From NCBI GenBank assembly GCA_029834535.1, contig JAQMWT010000091.1, forward strand, positions 26,001-90,000: a DNA stretch of 64,000 nucleotides, written 5' to 3'. Numbering within the stretch: the first letter of the stretch is position 1; every line of letters begins with the position of its first letter. Source of the DNA: Chrysophaeum taylorii (Eukaryota; Sar; Pelagophyceae; Pelagomonadales; Pelagomonadaceae). The notes below the pieces were generated by a model that was given only the letters and a program-made list of their open reading frames with translations, was not told where the DNA came from and ran no database searches. Positions 45,952 through 55,384 of the stretch are shown here, one piece after another. The position numbers were made by a program, and so were the translations under genes.

Positions 45952-47108
45952 ATGAGGTGAGGCCTCGGCAAGTTCGACACAAGTTCGACACTCGTCCGCA
46001 AACGCTCAGAATTGAGCCCAGCAACGAAGTGCGACCGAAACGCGGCAGGGTCAGTGTCGCGACCCGACATTGCTCGCCACTGGCCGAATTTCTGTACCCA
46101 ACGCGCGATATATTTGTTCAACGATAAATTCCCTTGCCGTAAATTGAACCATTCACGTTCAAGCTCCTCGACCGTAGCTCGAGGTGGGCAAGGAAGCTTC
46201 GTCGCCTCTTGCATAGCATCCGGACAGTCCTCATCATGCTGGCGCAACTCCTTTAATGTGATGATTCCTTCTTTGTACTTCTTCCACATCTGCGGCCGTT
46301 CGGCTTCCCATTTGCGATAAGCTTCCATAGGGGCGAGTTGATACTCGCCTCCGATCACGTTCATCGCTATCGAAGGTTTGTCACTTCTGCCTTCCATCAT
46401 ACGTCGCAATTGTATCCACCACGCGTCCATCTCATCCTGGTCCTTGGTAATTTGCCCATTGAGAGGCGAAAACGTGATACGAGTCATACCAGTAATTCCC
46501 TTATTGATATTATGTACCTCTTCTTGGTTACGAGGACGCGCTGAACCGGGGTTCGTATGATGCTGCGGGGTAGGCTCCGGTCGACGTCGCGGTGGCTGAT
46601 CATCGGCCAGTGCATATACAGCGTCATCCTCTTCGGGCGTAACACGCGTAGCATCCGGAGAGGCTGGCCGTGCCTCTCGAGCATGCGCCCGCGTGGATTC
46701 CTCCACCATTTGTCGAAGTCGATCGTTGTCGATCCGCGGCCGCTCCACTTCTGAGCGTTGTTGCTGCGCGTCGCGGCGGGCGAGCTCAATTTCACGTATG
46801 ACTTGCTCGATCTGCGACTGGTACATCTCGAACTGTTCGTTGATGGTCTGCAAAATCTCGGGGTCGGTATCCAATCGACGATCTGCCGCAGCTCTCGTAT
46901 TCGCGGATGGTGGCCTAGGAGGTGCACTCTCCTCTGGTCCACGCATCGCAGTAGAAAGTCCCGGGTCCGCTCGAGATGACTCCGTGGCATTCATCGCACG
47001 TTCGTAGGGTCGTGCGTACGGGAACGTCGGCTCACCCGGTCTTGAGGTTGCGTCTGGCGCAACCGTAGCTCCCCCTTCGCCGGCGCGTGGATCCGGAAGG
47101 ATGACCAC
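45948..47108 (-). CDS. Gag of the methyltransferase-carrying element, copy b
   Basis: 386 uninterrupted codons starting MVILPDPRAGEGGA. A coiled coil lies at residues ~80-140 (QSQIEQVIREIELARRDAQQ). The capsid runs ~195-380 with WWIQLRRMMEG, YKEGIITLKELRQHD, EREWFNLRQGNLSLNKYIARW and FRSHFVAGLNSERLR, the Ty3/gypsy Gag pattern. This is the best-preserved Gag of the family. The zinc knuckle follows in the next ORF with a 4-base overlap. Confidence 0.75.
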   Translation of the reverse strand: MVILPDPRAGEGGATVAPDATSRPGEPTFPYARPYERAMNATESSRADPGLSTAMRGPEESAPPRPPSANTRAAADRRLDTDPEILQTINEQFEMYQSQIEQVIREIELARRDAQQQRSEVERPRIDNDRLRQMVEESTRAHAREARPASPDATRVTPEEDDAVYALADDQPPRRRPEPTPQHHTNPGSARPRNQEEVHNINKGITGMTRITFSPLNGQITKDQDEMDAWWIQLRRMMEGRSDKPSIAMNVIGGEYQLAPMEAYRKWEAERPQMWKKYKEGIITLKELRQHDEDCPDAMQEATKLPCPPRATVEELEREWFNLRQGNLSLNKYIARWVQKFGQWRAMSGRDTDPAAFRSHFVAGLNSERLRTSVELVSNLPRPHLI

Positions 47109-48000
47109 GCTTGGGGGGCTGTCGAGGCTATCAGATGATCTTGCCTATCTTCGGATGCCGCTTTCCTCGGCTTCCGGCCGTTGAAACGGCATGCTGAACG
47201 GTGTTCTTCCAATGGACGTAAGTGGAGTCGCCATGCTGAATCGTTGCAGACGCTCCTGTGCGCCCCGAAACCACTGCGGTCGTTCTGTCATTGGCCTTTC
47301 TGCCATGACCGCGCTTTGCCCGGATAATAGGATTAATCCGAACGCTCACAACTCGCTTGTTGCACTCTTTTTCGTCAGACGGCAAATTGCCGGCAGCCGT
47401 CTGACTGCGCGCTGAACCGGTGCGCTGGACTTGCGGAGTTTTTGCCTTGCGCGTGAAGACTATGGACGGCCTTCCCGGTGCTGTCGCTCGCCGTCAGGGA
47501 GGTGGTCTGCCTCGCGCGAGCTAGGTTAGGTCTTACTTTTTTTTGCCTGGTTAGGTCTTACGATGCTTTGCCTGGTTGAGTCGTAGTGACTCCGCTCCCC
47601 GTTCGATCCGAATCACGTAAAATGAACCCTGCAGAAGTACCCGCGACCCGCTGGATCTTCACCCACAAATGCGTCGGCTTCGCACTCACTCGACCGTTAC
47701 GAACCGACTCGATCGATACTGCGGGAGTTGGACTATCGATGCCCGTTTCTGAGACCACTGTAGTGATTTTCTCAGACTCCCGCCCCTCTTGGCCGGACCA
47801 GAGGCCTCAACAACCCTTTCTCCCAACCCGAACCGCGGGTGAAACCACCACACGCCCGATCTCAGCGTAACACTCACGCCATCTCACAATCGGACAATCA
47901 AATGAGGGTAATAGCAAGAAGACAGCAAGAAAACAATACAAATGCCTGGTACATTGGGTTCAGTGGAAGCGCAGGTGAGGGTGTCAAGATGACACCCCCC
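47109..48000 (-). other. Leader and probable LTR of copy b
   Basis: Non-coding. The reverse strand of 47,560-47,880 matches the copy a leader at 32,125-32,260 in blocks (GGGCGTGTGGTGG, GCGGTTCGGG, CACTACAGTGGTCTC). 47,880-48,000 matches the presumed LTR part of copy a. Short poly-T at 47,540. Confidence 0.5.
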
Positions 48001-48032
48001 CCATAATTGCAAGGTCAGTACCAGGGCAACAA

Positions 48033-48482
48033 TCAGGGTAAGTCAGGTGGCAGGCAAGCAAGTGGGGGGATGGGCGTTACTGCCACAAGCTCAGCCAAGG
48101 CTGGTAAAGAATGATCCTGGTGCGCTTGTTGGTTGGACAGTCTATCATCTAAGAGCGCCAGATTCTTGGTGTTAGTAGTGGACTGCGTATTGAGTAGCTC
48201 GAATTTAGAGTTAAGCTGATCAAATGACGCATGCATTGCCGATAACTCATCTTGGATAATGACAAGCTTGTTAGATATTTCAATGAATTTTGCTTCAAGA
48301 ACTTCTATAGCATCAGAGGAACGGTCGGAGGATTCATCAACAGAAGAAGTGTTGGGTTTAGCGGGCGTAGACATTACTTTATCATCAGTCGGTTTCGAAT
48401 CAGAGAATGCATCAGCGATGGAGTGTGGGTAGCCAGCTTGGTCCAGAATGCTCGAAAAAGCAGTAGAGAACAGTAATGTCAA
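48033..48482 (-). pseudogene. Possible Gag N-terminus with coiled coil
   Basis: 149 codons. From the internal Met at about 48,375 it reads MSTPAKPNTSSVDESSD, then a heptad stretch (EAKFIEISNKLVIIQDEL) and a proline-rich end. It lies directly downstream (minus sense) of a copia-type LTR, the normal place for Gag. No continuation was found. Confidence 0.4.
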
Positions 48483-48670
48483 CTGTGTTACCCTACAGTG
48501 ATTTCAACTGTGTTACCCTTCTGCAAAGAGAGAGAAGTGGTAGTCTGCCCTCGTATCTGTCTCCTAAACGAGGACAGCCGGTGTGAAAACACAGCGTTTT
48601 TCTTAAATCAAAAGGTGCTAAAGTTAAGGGAACTAACCCTAGGATAGGGGGGGTACAAACCCTAATTCGA
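48400..48670 (-). repeat. Diverged copia-type LTR, second family
   Basis: On the reverse strand, TAGAGCTAGAAAATTCG, a C-run, CTACCACT and a TTACTGTTCTCTACTG block parallel 39,427-39,620. It follows the end of a copia Pol remnant and precedes a Gag-like ORF. Termini are unresolved. Confidence 0.4.
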
Positions 48671-48900
48671 ATTTTCTAGCTCTACGCCCTCACAGATTGA
48701 ACTCGGTGAGCGAAATCTGGATCAAGCTATGTAGGAAGCGACTTGCCATCGACAAGAACATAGAGAGTGTTCTGGACGGAGTCGTACGGTGGAAGAGTAG
48801 CAGAAAGAGCAACTTGGTGAGATGGTGGTGAAGAAGATGTAGAGTGAACGCCGTAGGCGTTTTTGAACTTGTGGAATAAGTTGCGTGGAAGAAGCTTGGA

Positions 48901-49460
48901 GGCGAAGACGGAAGTTTATCGACGAGTTGGTTGTCAGTCACATCGCGGTCTCCTCGTCGCATGGCGACAAGCTTGATGGTCACTCTTCGCCGACCGACCT
49001 TTCGGCGCTCCTCGTCTACTAACTAACTAACTTCAGACCTCTCCCGAGCATGGGAGCCAGGCCGGACCGACAGGAGCCAGTCCGGAATCACGGGCCTGTA
49101 GACGAGGAGCGCCGAAAGGTCGGTCGGCGGAGAGTGACCATCAAGCTTGTCGCCATGCGACGAGGAGACCGCGATGTGACTGAGAACCAACTCGTCGATA
49201 ACCTTCCGTCTTCGCCCCCCGGCCATACCCCGTCCCACTGCGAACGTTCCGGCTGCCAACCGGCCCGCCCGGGAGGCGAATAGGTGCCAACCTACGCCGG
49301 GAGGGCGGATGCCCTCGCAAGGCTCAGGATTCATGAGGCACCGTCCTCCATAGCAACCGCAGTCGGCGATCAGGGTAAGGGTCCGTGATTCCGGACTGGC
49401 TCCTGTCGGTCCGGCCTGGCTCCCATGCTCGGGAGAGGTCTGAAGTTAGTTAGTTAGTTA
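48901..49460 (+). mobile_element. SINE-like subfamily A, copy 6, 5' truncated, hosting another SINE
   Basis: A 5'-truncated plus-strand SINE (48,901-49,019 and 49,383-49,460) flanked by a perfect 13-bp target duplication GAAGAAGCTTGGA at 48,888-48,900 and 49,461-49,473. 5' truncation with an intact 3' end and a target duplication is characteristic of target-primed reverse transcription. A second SINE is inserted in it. Confidence 0.88.
49020..49382 (-). mobile_element. SINE-like subfamily A, copy 7, nested in copy 6
   Basis: Complete minus-strand copy inside the older SINE between GTCTAC and CCGTGATTCC. About four bases (AGGC) of the host SINE are missing and I see no target duplication, so this insertion may have been accompanied by a small deletion. 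Confidence 0.85.
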
Positions 49461-50330
49461 GAAGAAGCTTGGAAAAGTGATCGGCTACCTGGTAGTGAGT
49501 AGGACACCAGAGAGGACGAATGACCGAGTTGGCCTGGTAGTCACGAATGCGAAGTTCTCGTAAGTTGATATGACGAGAAGGAGCACTGACTTTAGGGTGA
49601 TTAGCGACATGTAAGGCGCGAGCGTTGTCAATAAGAGGGGAATTGCGCGAGCTTGATAACGTGAAAACAAATAAGGGTGAGAGGAGAAGATCTTGTGGAA
49701 CCACTGACATTCATCGGCGACTGCGCTGGAGTTCGGCTTCCATGGTGCTTTTGGCAGTAAGAGTTTGGCGTCCGCTAGACCAGAATACGAGACTGCCAAA
49801 GACGAAAATACATACACCAGGATGAGATCTTAATCGAGGGTCAGAACGGTCAGCGAAACTGGCATCAGTAAAACAAATAATGGCCGAACGAAGATGATGC
49901 AGTTCAGGATACGTGCTGATCAGATGCTGAATAAAGGGCGTAATAGAGGGGCTGTCGGATGAATAGTCGAGAGAATCATTCGGAGTACCCTTCAAAAATA
50001 AGAGGAGGGTAACAAAAAAAAAATATTTTTTTTTTTTTAAATAGCGAAGTAAAACATATAAGTGCAGAAGATGGGTCTGCTCAGGGTTGTGCATACCCTT
50101 GCAGCATTCGTTGCACAAAGTGGTGATATCTGGGCGACATGTGACAGACAAGTAAATACTAGTGCCACAGTAGTGAGGAAAAGTTTAGCGTAATATTCCT
50201 AAAGTGGGGGCCAAGTCGGAGAGAAGCTTAGCAGAAGTTTTTTGAGTGAGAATGCCCGAGTAGGGGACGTCCATAGTATGGAGGTTGAGTTGATGCTCGG
50301 CGAGCATCTTGTTTATCTTCGCGGCTACAT

Positions 50331-51805
50331 TCATAGTGAGGTGACCAGCGGAGACATTGTAGTGTACATCGATACCAAGGAAGGATCTGATGTTATCGTG
50401 CCACGTACCTTTGCCGTATTCCTTCTCCAGGAGGGGCGAAGAGATGTAATTTTGGCAGTGTTGGTACCAGTGATCAATAGGTCATCGACAGAGACGGATA
50501 GAAGAACCCATCTGTTGATAGATCGATCCCAACTGATATAGAGGCAAGTGTCGACTTGTGAGCGTTCGAACTCATGTTGTCGAAGAAACGAGTCGAGCTT
50601 AATGTTCCACAACAAAGCTGACTGTTTGAGACCATAGAGAGCCTTGACGAGTCGGAGAGCGAGCTTGGACTCTGGGTGGTTCTTCTGTATCTGCTGGATA
50701 AGGTTTTGCGAGACACGTATTCCTCGAGGTAAGTCAATCCATACCGGGCGATCGAGTGCCGATTGGATGAATGCCTGGGGAATGTCCGCGTGCGCGACCG
50801 GGAGCTTGTGCTTCACAGCGATGGCGAGCAATAACCGGTTGGTGGCGAGCATTGCGGTTGGTGAGGATGTGGCATAAAAGTCAATGCCTACACGTGCCAA
50901 GAAACCTCGGGTAACTAGACGAGCTATATAGCGGTCTGGGGTGCCGTCAGCAAAATACTTGATCTTCAGCACGAGTTTCGTCGAGATAGACGAACGGTCT
51001 GGCGGTAAAGGTTCAAGCTTAAAGACGCCGTTGGAGCACAAGCCTTCAATTTCCTTGCGAATCGAAGCTATATGCTGAAGCTTATCTTCTTCGCTGAGTC
51101 CTTTGAGTTCGACAATCTTCTCAGGCTCATAGACAATATCATCAGCAGTCACGAGTTGTAACACGACATGGTCGATGTGCTGCAAGTCATAGTCCATGAC
51201 TTCTTGGAGAATGTCTTGGTTCGGATCACTTTGACTTAGAAAGAGGTGTCCGAGTTCGCCAGAATCATGCATGAAGGCATGTCTGTGACGAGAAGCTAAG
51301 TGGTAGTGCTGATGCGCTGAGATGTCCCATAAAAGAGATGAGCTCATACAACAGAATTCTTGGTTCCATTGACGCGCATAGTACTCTGCCGGTGACAGTT
51401 CGTCGTGGCACACATAGTTCTCGAGAACAGAACTGTCGTTGTCCAGGTGGTCGACCAATACAGATGAGTGGTACGGCTTCCTTGGGAAGTCAACGTACAA
51501 GAGTTCTGCGTCGGTTTCTCTCTGCATATCCAGTGCAGCAGAGACAAAATGAAACCTCCCCATGCGACTATAACCGCACTCTCGTTTGGGACACAAGCCT
51601 TTACTTCATGTCATTTGTTTACGCCGATAGTACCGCGACACACGGCAACCAAGATAGAAGTGGACTGCGTTCCACCCTCATCTCTGAGCGCCACCCCCGA
51701 CATGCTGCTCCCGGCACTACTGCCCAGTCCCACCACGTCTGATTCAGCCCCATCGCTTTGTATGACGTCATATGTCATATTCCGATTAAAGCCCAGACAC
51801 CGCAC
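50331..51805 (-). pseudogene. Copia linker and reverse transcriptase
   Basis: 421 open codons (51,596-50,331). A region before RT is followed by RYIARLVTRGFLARVG, SSPTAMLATNRLLLAI, HADIPQAFIQSA, KALYGLKQSALLWN and the catalytic LLSVSVDDLLITG. The frame is lost near 50,400 before RNase H. Upstream, 51,805-51,611 is a Ser/Gly-rich linker ending at a stop. Integrase is missing because the element breaks near 51,800. Confidence 0.8.
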
Positions 51806-51809
51806 AGGC

Positions 51810-54527
51810 TACAATGCACTCGCGACGGCACGCTCACCGCCCCTCTCGGTTTAGACTACAAACCTTGCGCCATACCCATGGTACACTCACAGTCAACTGA
51901 GACGCACGCTCGCTTGTCGCACAGTACGATGCCCAAACACCTCTTGATTCATGATACGCAGAACACTGTCGTCTCAGCCACCGCTGAAGCGCCTCCTCCG
52001 CCCGCTGCCCGGCTCTGCGCTCGTTTCGCAATCATGGTCTCTCGGTCTCACCGGCAATTCGAAGATTTCACCCAATTCGAATTACGAGGGCGCATTAGTT
52101 TTCCACCGACGACAAGATTCTTTTGTTTTTTTTCCGATTCGTATCAGTCATGCCTCCTATGGCTACTCTGGCTACATCGGAACTCAATTCACGGCACGTA
52201 CCGACGTCCCTCTTTCTAAGGACCTACGTCACACGCCAAGACCTGATGAGTATTCGTCGCTCCTCCCCGCTTCAACGCGACTCCCGATGACCAAATCCCC
52301 GACGATTTGTGATGACACTAAGTTCCGCCATCAATGCAACTCAGAGCCGCCCACGCTCTTCCGTCAATCTCTTGCAGGTCACACCACTCAAGTTTCGGCA
52401 TTCCACCCTCGCTCGATTTTATCCAGCATGCTGCCATATGCAAACGAAATTCCATCACGCCAAAGCCACACGTCACAGTTATCGCTAGTCTCGCGCACTA
52501 AATGCCCGCCACAAAATGATAGCCGCACGCAGAGTCCTTTACTCACCTCTCTTCACGTCCCTCCCAGCACTATGCTTGACGTTGAAGCTCTGCACCACTG
52601 TGGTTCGGTTACAACACAACTTCACGCGAAATCCTCGTCCAGTTCTGATCATATCTCGCATCTGTCGACATTGTTATCGGAATCATGCTTCGGACACAAC
52701 TCAGACTGCACTAGCGTATTACGCTCTTATGACGCACTCGATTCGCTCCTCTCCGTTCGCACTGCAGGTTCCATCTTGCAGAACTCTGAGCCCAACAGCC
52801 GCCATTGCGTTTCGCACCCAGTCGACACTTTCCGTAGCACCCGCGAGGATAACTCCCAACCTCCACAGGTTGGACACGCGCTCTGCTCTAAGCATTCCAC
52901 CGAATCTCACTGCCGCACACCGCTAGCCCCACCCAGTTGTGTTACGAATCAAGGGAAGTTAACCGCCATGACTATTCACTTCTCCATTCTCACACTCGCT
53001 GCTAGTCACAGTATCGCATGACTCATTATCGGACAGTTCTCGCATTATGGACAGGACCTCACATCATGTCCATTCTTCGGACATCCCCCGTCCACATATC
53101 AATCCTCTCTTGAAACATACGCTCCCTACGCGTTGTATACTGTACAGCTCTCGCATATCGAAAACACCCTTCTGTCGAATGTCTCCCCTTTCAGTCACTG
53201 CACGATTCACCAGGGATGCACCACGCTCCCTCGCGCTTGTACATCAAGGGAAGTTTGATTCTGGTGAAAACGCTTCGTTTGATTCTGATGAAAACGACTC
53301 CGGACATGAAATGAATAGATCAGTCGATCGTCACAGTTCAGGATTACTTTATCGAACAGAACACAAAAGATGCGACTTGGACCATACCTTCGAAGTCAAC
53401 TCTCCCCCTGGCACGGACACTATCTTCAAGCAGTCCATCGCCTTCAGGCATTCTCTTCTGTCGCCCGACTCTTCTGCATTTTCTGCACAGGGCACCGACT
53501 CGCCAGCACAGGACACACGCCTGTATCCACCATCATACGCGATACACTCGCGAACCTCAGTCTCCGCCCAATCGTCTTTCGATGATAGCCACTGGCGACT
53601 TACACGAGACTACGAACCCAAACCTACAGCAAATTTAGAGTTTTCATATTTATGGCCAACCCCAGACAACTTTATAACGATATCACCATCGCACTACGAT
53701 TACACCCATACCATTTTACACGCTCATAGCCTAGCTTCAGCTGTCCCACGCTACACTCAGGACGACAGCTTTGACACGTATGTGACAGGCAATTCTGGTT
53801 CTCTCATCTTCCAGAAACAGCTCCGCCTTATTCGCTCTCTTTACGACGATTACCTTGCCATGTCGAAACCGGTTTGGTTAAATGGTCATGTCTCTTCATG
53901 GGATCACGCCGGCGCTCCGTCACATCGTCAAATCTTTACTAGCAAAACTTTAGTCATGATAGAATCACATCCCTGCGACCACTTTCACTATTCGCTTTTC
54001 GGTCAATCATTGGTCTGCTGCACAATTCCCGACTGCCTGACCCATGATCCCTCCTGTTATTATTCGTTAGACCACCCGCTCTACTCAGATGCTCCCCCAG
54101 CCACTTAGGATTTATCCACCGGCACGCACCGTCCCCTATCTCATTCGCCACTGAGCAAGATGATGATCTGATCTCTCGCACAACATTCGCGATACTTCAT
54201 CGTTAGCCTACCTAGCATCTTCCTCCGCTTTTCTTCTTACTCACGATCGATGCTTTTTCCTTTCTTTGATCATCCACCTCTTCTTGCAATACCCTCTTTC
54301 TTTTGCTTCCCATTGCTTCCCATCTCAACCGATTCTACACTCGACTTCACGCTCTTTTCCCTTTATCACACACACCTACCTGCGTTTCGTTTTCCTCTAT
54401 CTCTTTCATGCACTTCGCACACTTTCCTTCAACGCCTCCTCACGACTCGACATCCATTTGTCCTTGGCCAGACATTTGTTTTGCTTGTCCCAGATTTCGC
54501 TCATCACCGAGTTCAATCTGCGAGGGC
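51810..54527 (+). pseudogene. Two adjacent long ORFs of unknown function before a copia LTR
   Basis: Plus-strand ORFs of 356 codons (51,951-53,021) and 353 codons (53,047-54,108) are rich in Ser, His, Thr and Pro. Neither shows a motif I recognise. They precede sequence (54,240-54,527) whose end, ISLITEFNLRGR, matches the 3' tail of the minus copia at 48,690, and then a copia LTR. They are probably a decayed 3' part of a copia-type element in frames that remained open. Confidence 0.35.
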
Positions 54528-54635
54528 GTAGAGATAGAAAATTCCATTTAGGGTTAGGACCCCCCCCCCCTTAACCTCACACTCACATTACAACCCCAAA
54601 ATCGCTGTGTCGTACACCGTGCTGCTCTTTGTGTC
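54528..54635 (+). repeat. Copia-type LTR, second family, first part (split by gypsy)
   Basis: Matches 39,427-39,530 (TAGAGATAGAAAATTCC, ATCGCTGTGTCG, GCTCTTTGTGTC). It resumes after the gypsy element at 60,362. The duplicated GTGTC belongs to this LTR. Confidence 0.75.
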
Positions 54636-54954
54636 TGTGGCGGCAACTCCTGACCGCTAAGGCTTACCCCCGCTCTCTCCAGGCTTGATACCCGTTCAAC
54701 GGGACACCTTTCCCGATCTTCTTAGTGACATCATCTCTTTTGTGAGAAGCATTCTTACTGTATTCTTGTAGTTTCCTTGATATCATATTGCATCTCTCCA
54801 TCTTGTTGAGAGGCTTGGTGAGCGTGAGCAAGGTGTTTGGCGAGCGTATCCGACCCCGCGTCCGTGTTTTCCTCGTTCAGTGAGGTCTCGGACGAGTCGG
54901 TGAGTACCCCCTTTATCACCCGGGGGTCGGGAAGGTTTTTCTGTGCCGCCATAC
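54636..54954 (+). repeat. 5' LTR of the gypsy element
   Basis: 319 bp, TGTGGCGGCA ... TGCCGCCATA, near-perfect terminal inverted repeats, ending TA rather than the usual CA. About 8-10 differences from the 3' LTR. A possible primer site (TGGTGGAGG) starts two bases after it. Confidence 0.9.
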
Positions 54955-55384
54955 GTGGTGGAGGATATGAGATCGTGCGACTACATCGGTCGCCGACGAG
55001 CGAGTGCTGCCGTACGTGTTGTATTACGAGGTCCGGATTTGTACGTGCACCCTGATCAAGCACACGGAGTTCCATTGGACCGGTTTGCGTTGAGAATATA
55101 CGCGAACGTTGTTTGTGTTCGTACGATCCGAGTGACGACGAACACGCGTGCGAGTTGGAAATCGCAGCGTATTCTCCCGGGAATTGATTGTGGTATAGCT
55201 GAACGGTGGAAGCTGTTTAGTGAGTGGGATCGCTACCCTCGGGCATTTTTGAATTGCCAGCGGATTGGAATTCCGCGAGTGCTGTTTTTACAGCGACAGA
55301 TAGCGTTGTTGGAATCAACGTGAATTACTTCGAGTGATCGGATCCGGACGTGTTTCGATATTCTTGATCGATATTTAATACGGT
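54955..55384 (+). other. Gypsy leader
   Basis: Non-coding leader shared with 22,212-22,462 (CGTGGTGGAGGA, ATCAAGCAC.CGGAGTTCCA). No gene seen. Confidence 0.55.

Larger units (their letters stand above)
48671..50330 (-). pseudogene. Copia RNase H and 3' end, broken by SINEs
   Basis: RNase H motifs: VTCRPDITTLCNECCKGMH, CFTDASFADRSDPRLRSHPG, LTAKSTMEAEL and, in another frame, PTHYQVADHFSKLL, which is copia RNase H. An A/T homopolymer run near 50,011-50,040 disrupts the coding sequence. SINE sequence occupies 48,901-49,460. The tail 48,690-48,887 resembles the plus-strand sequence before 54,530 (FLHSLIQISL..EFNL). Confidence 0.7.
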
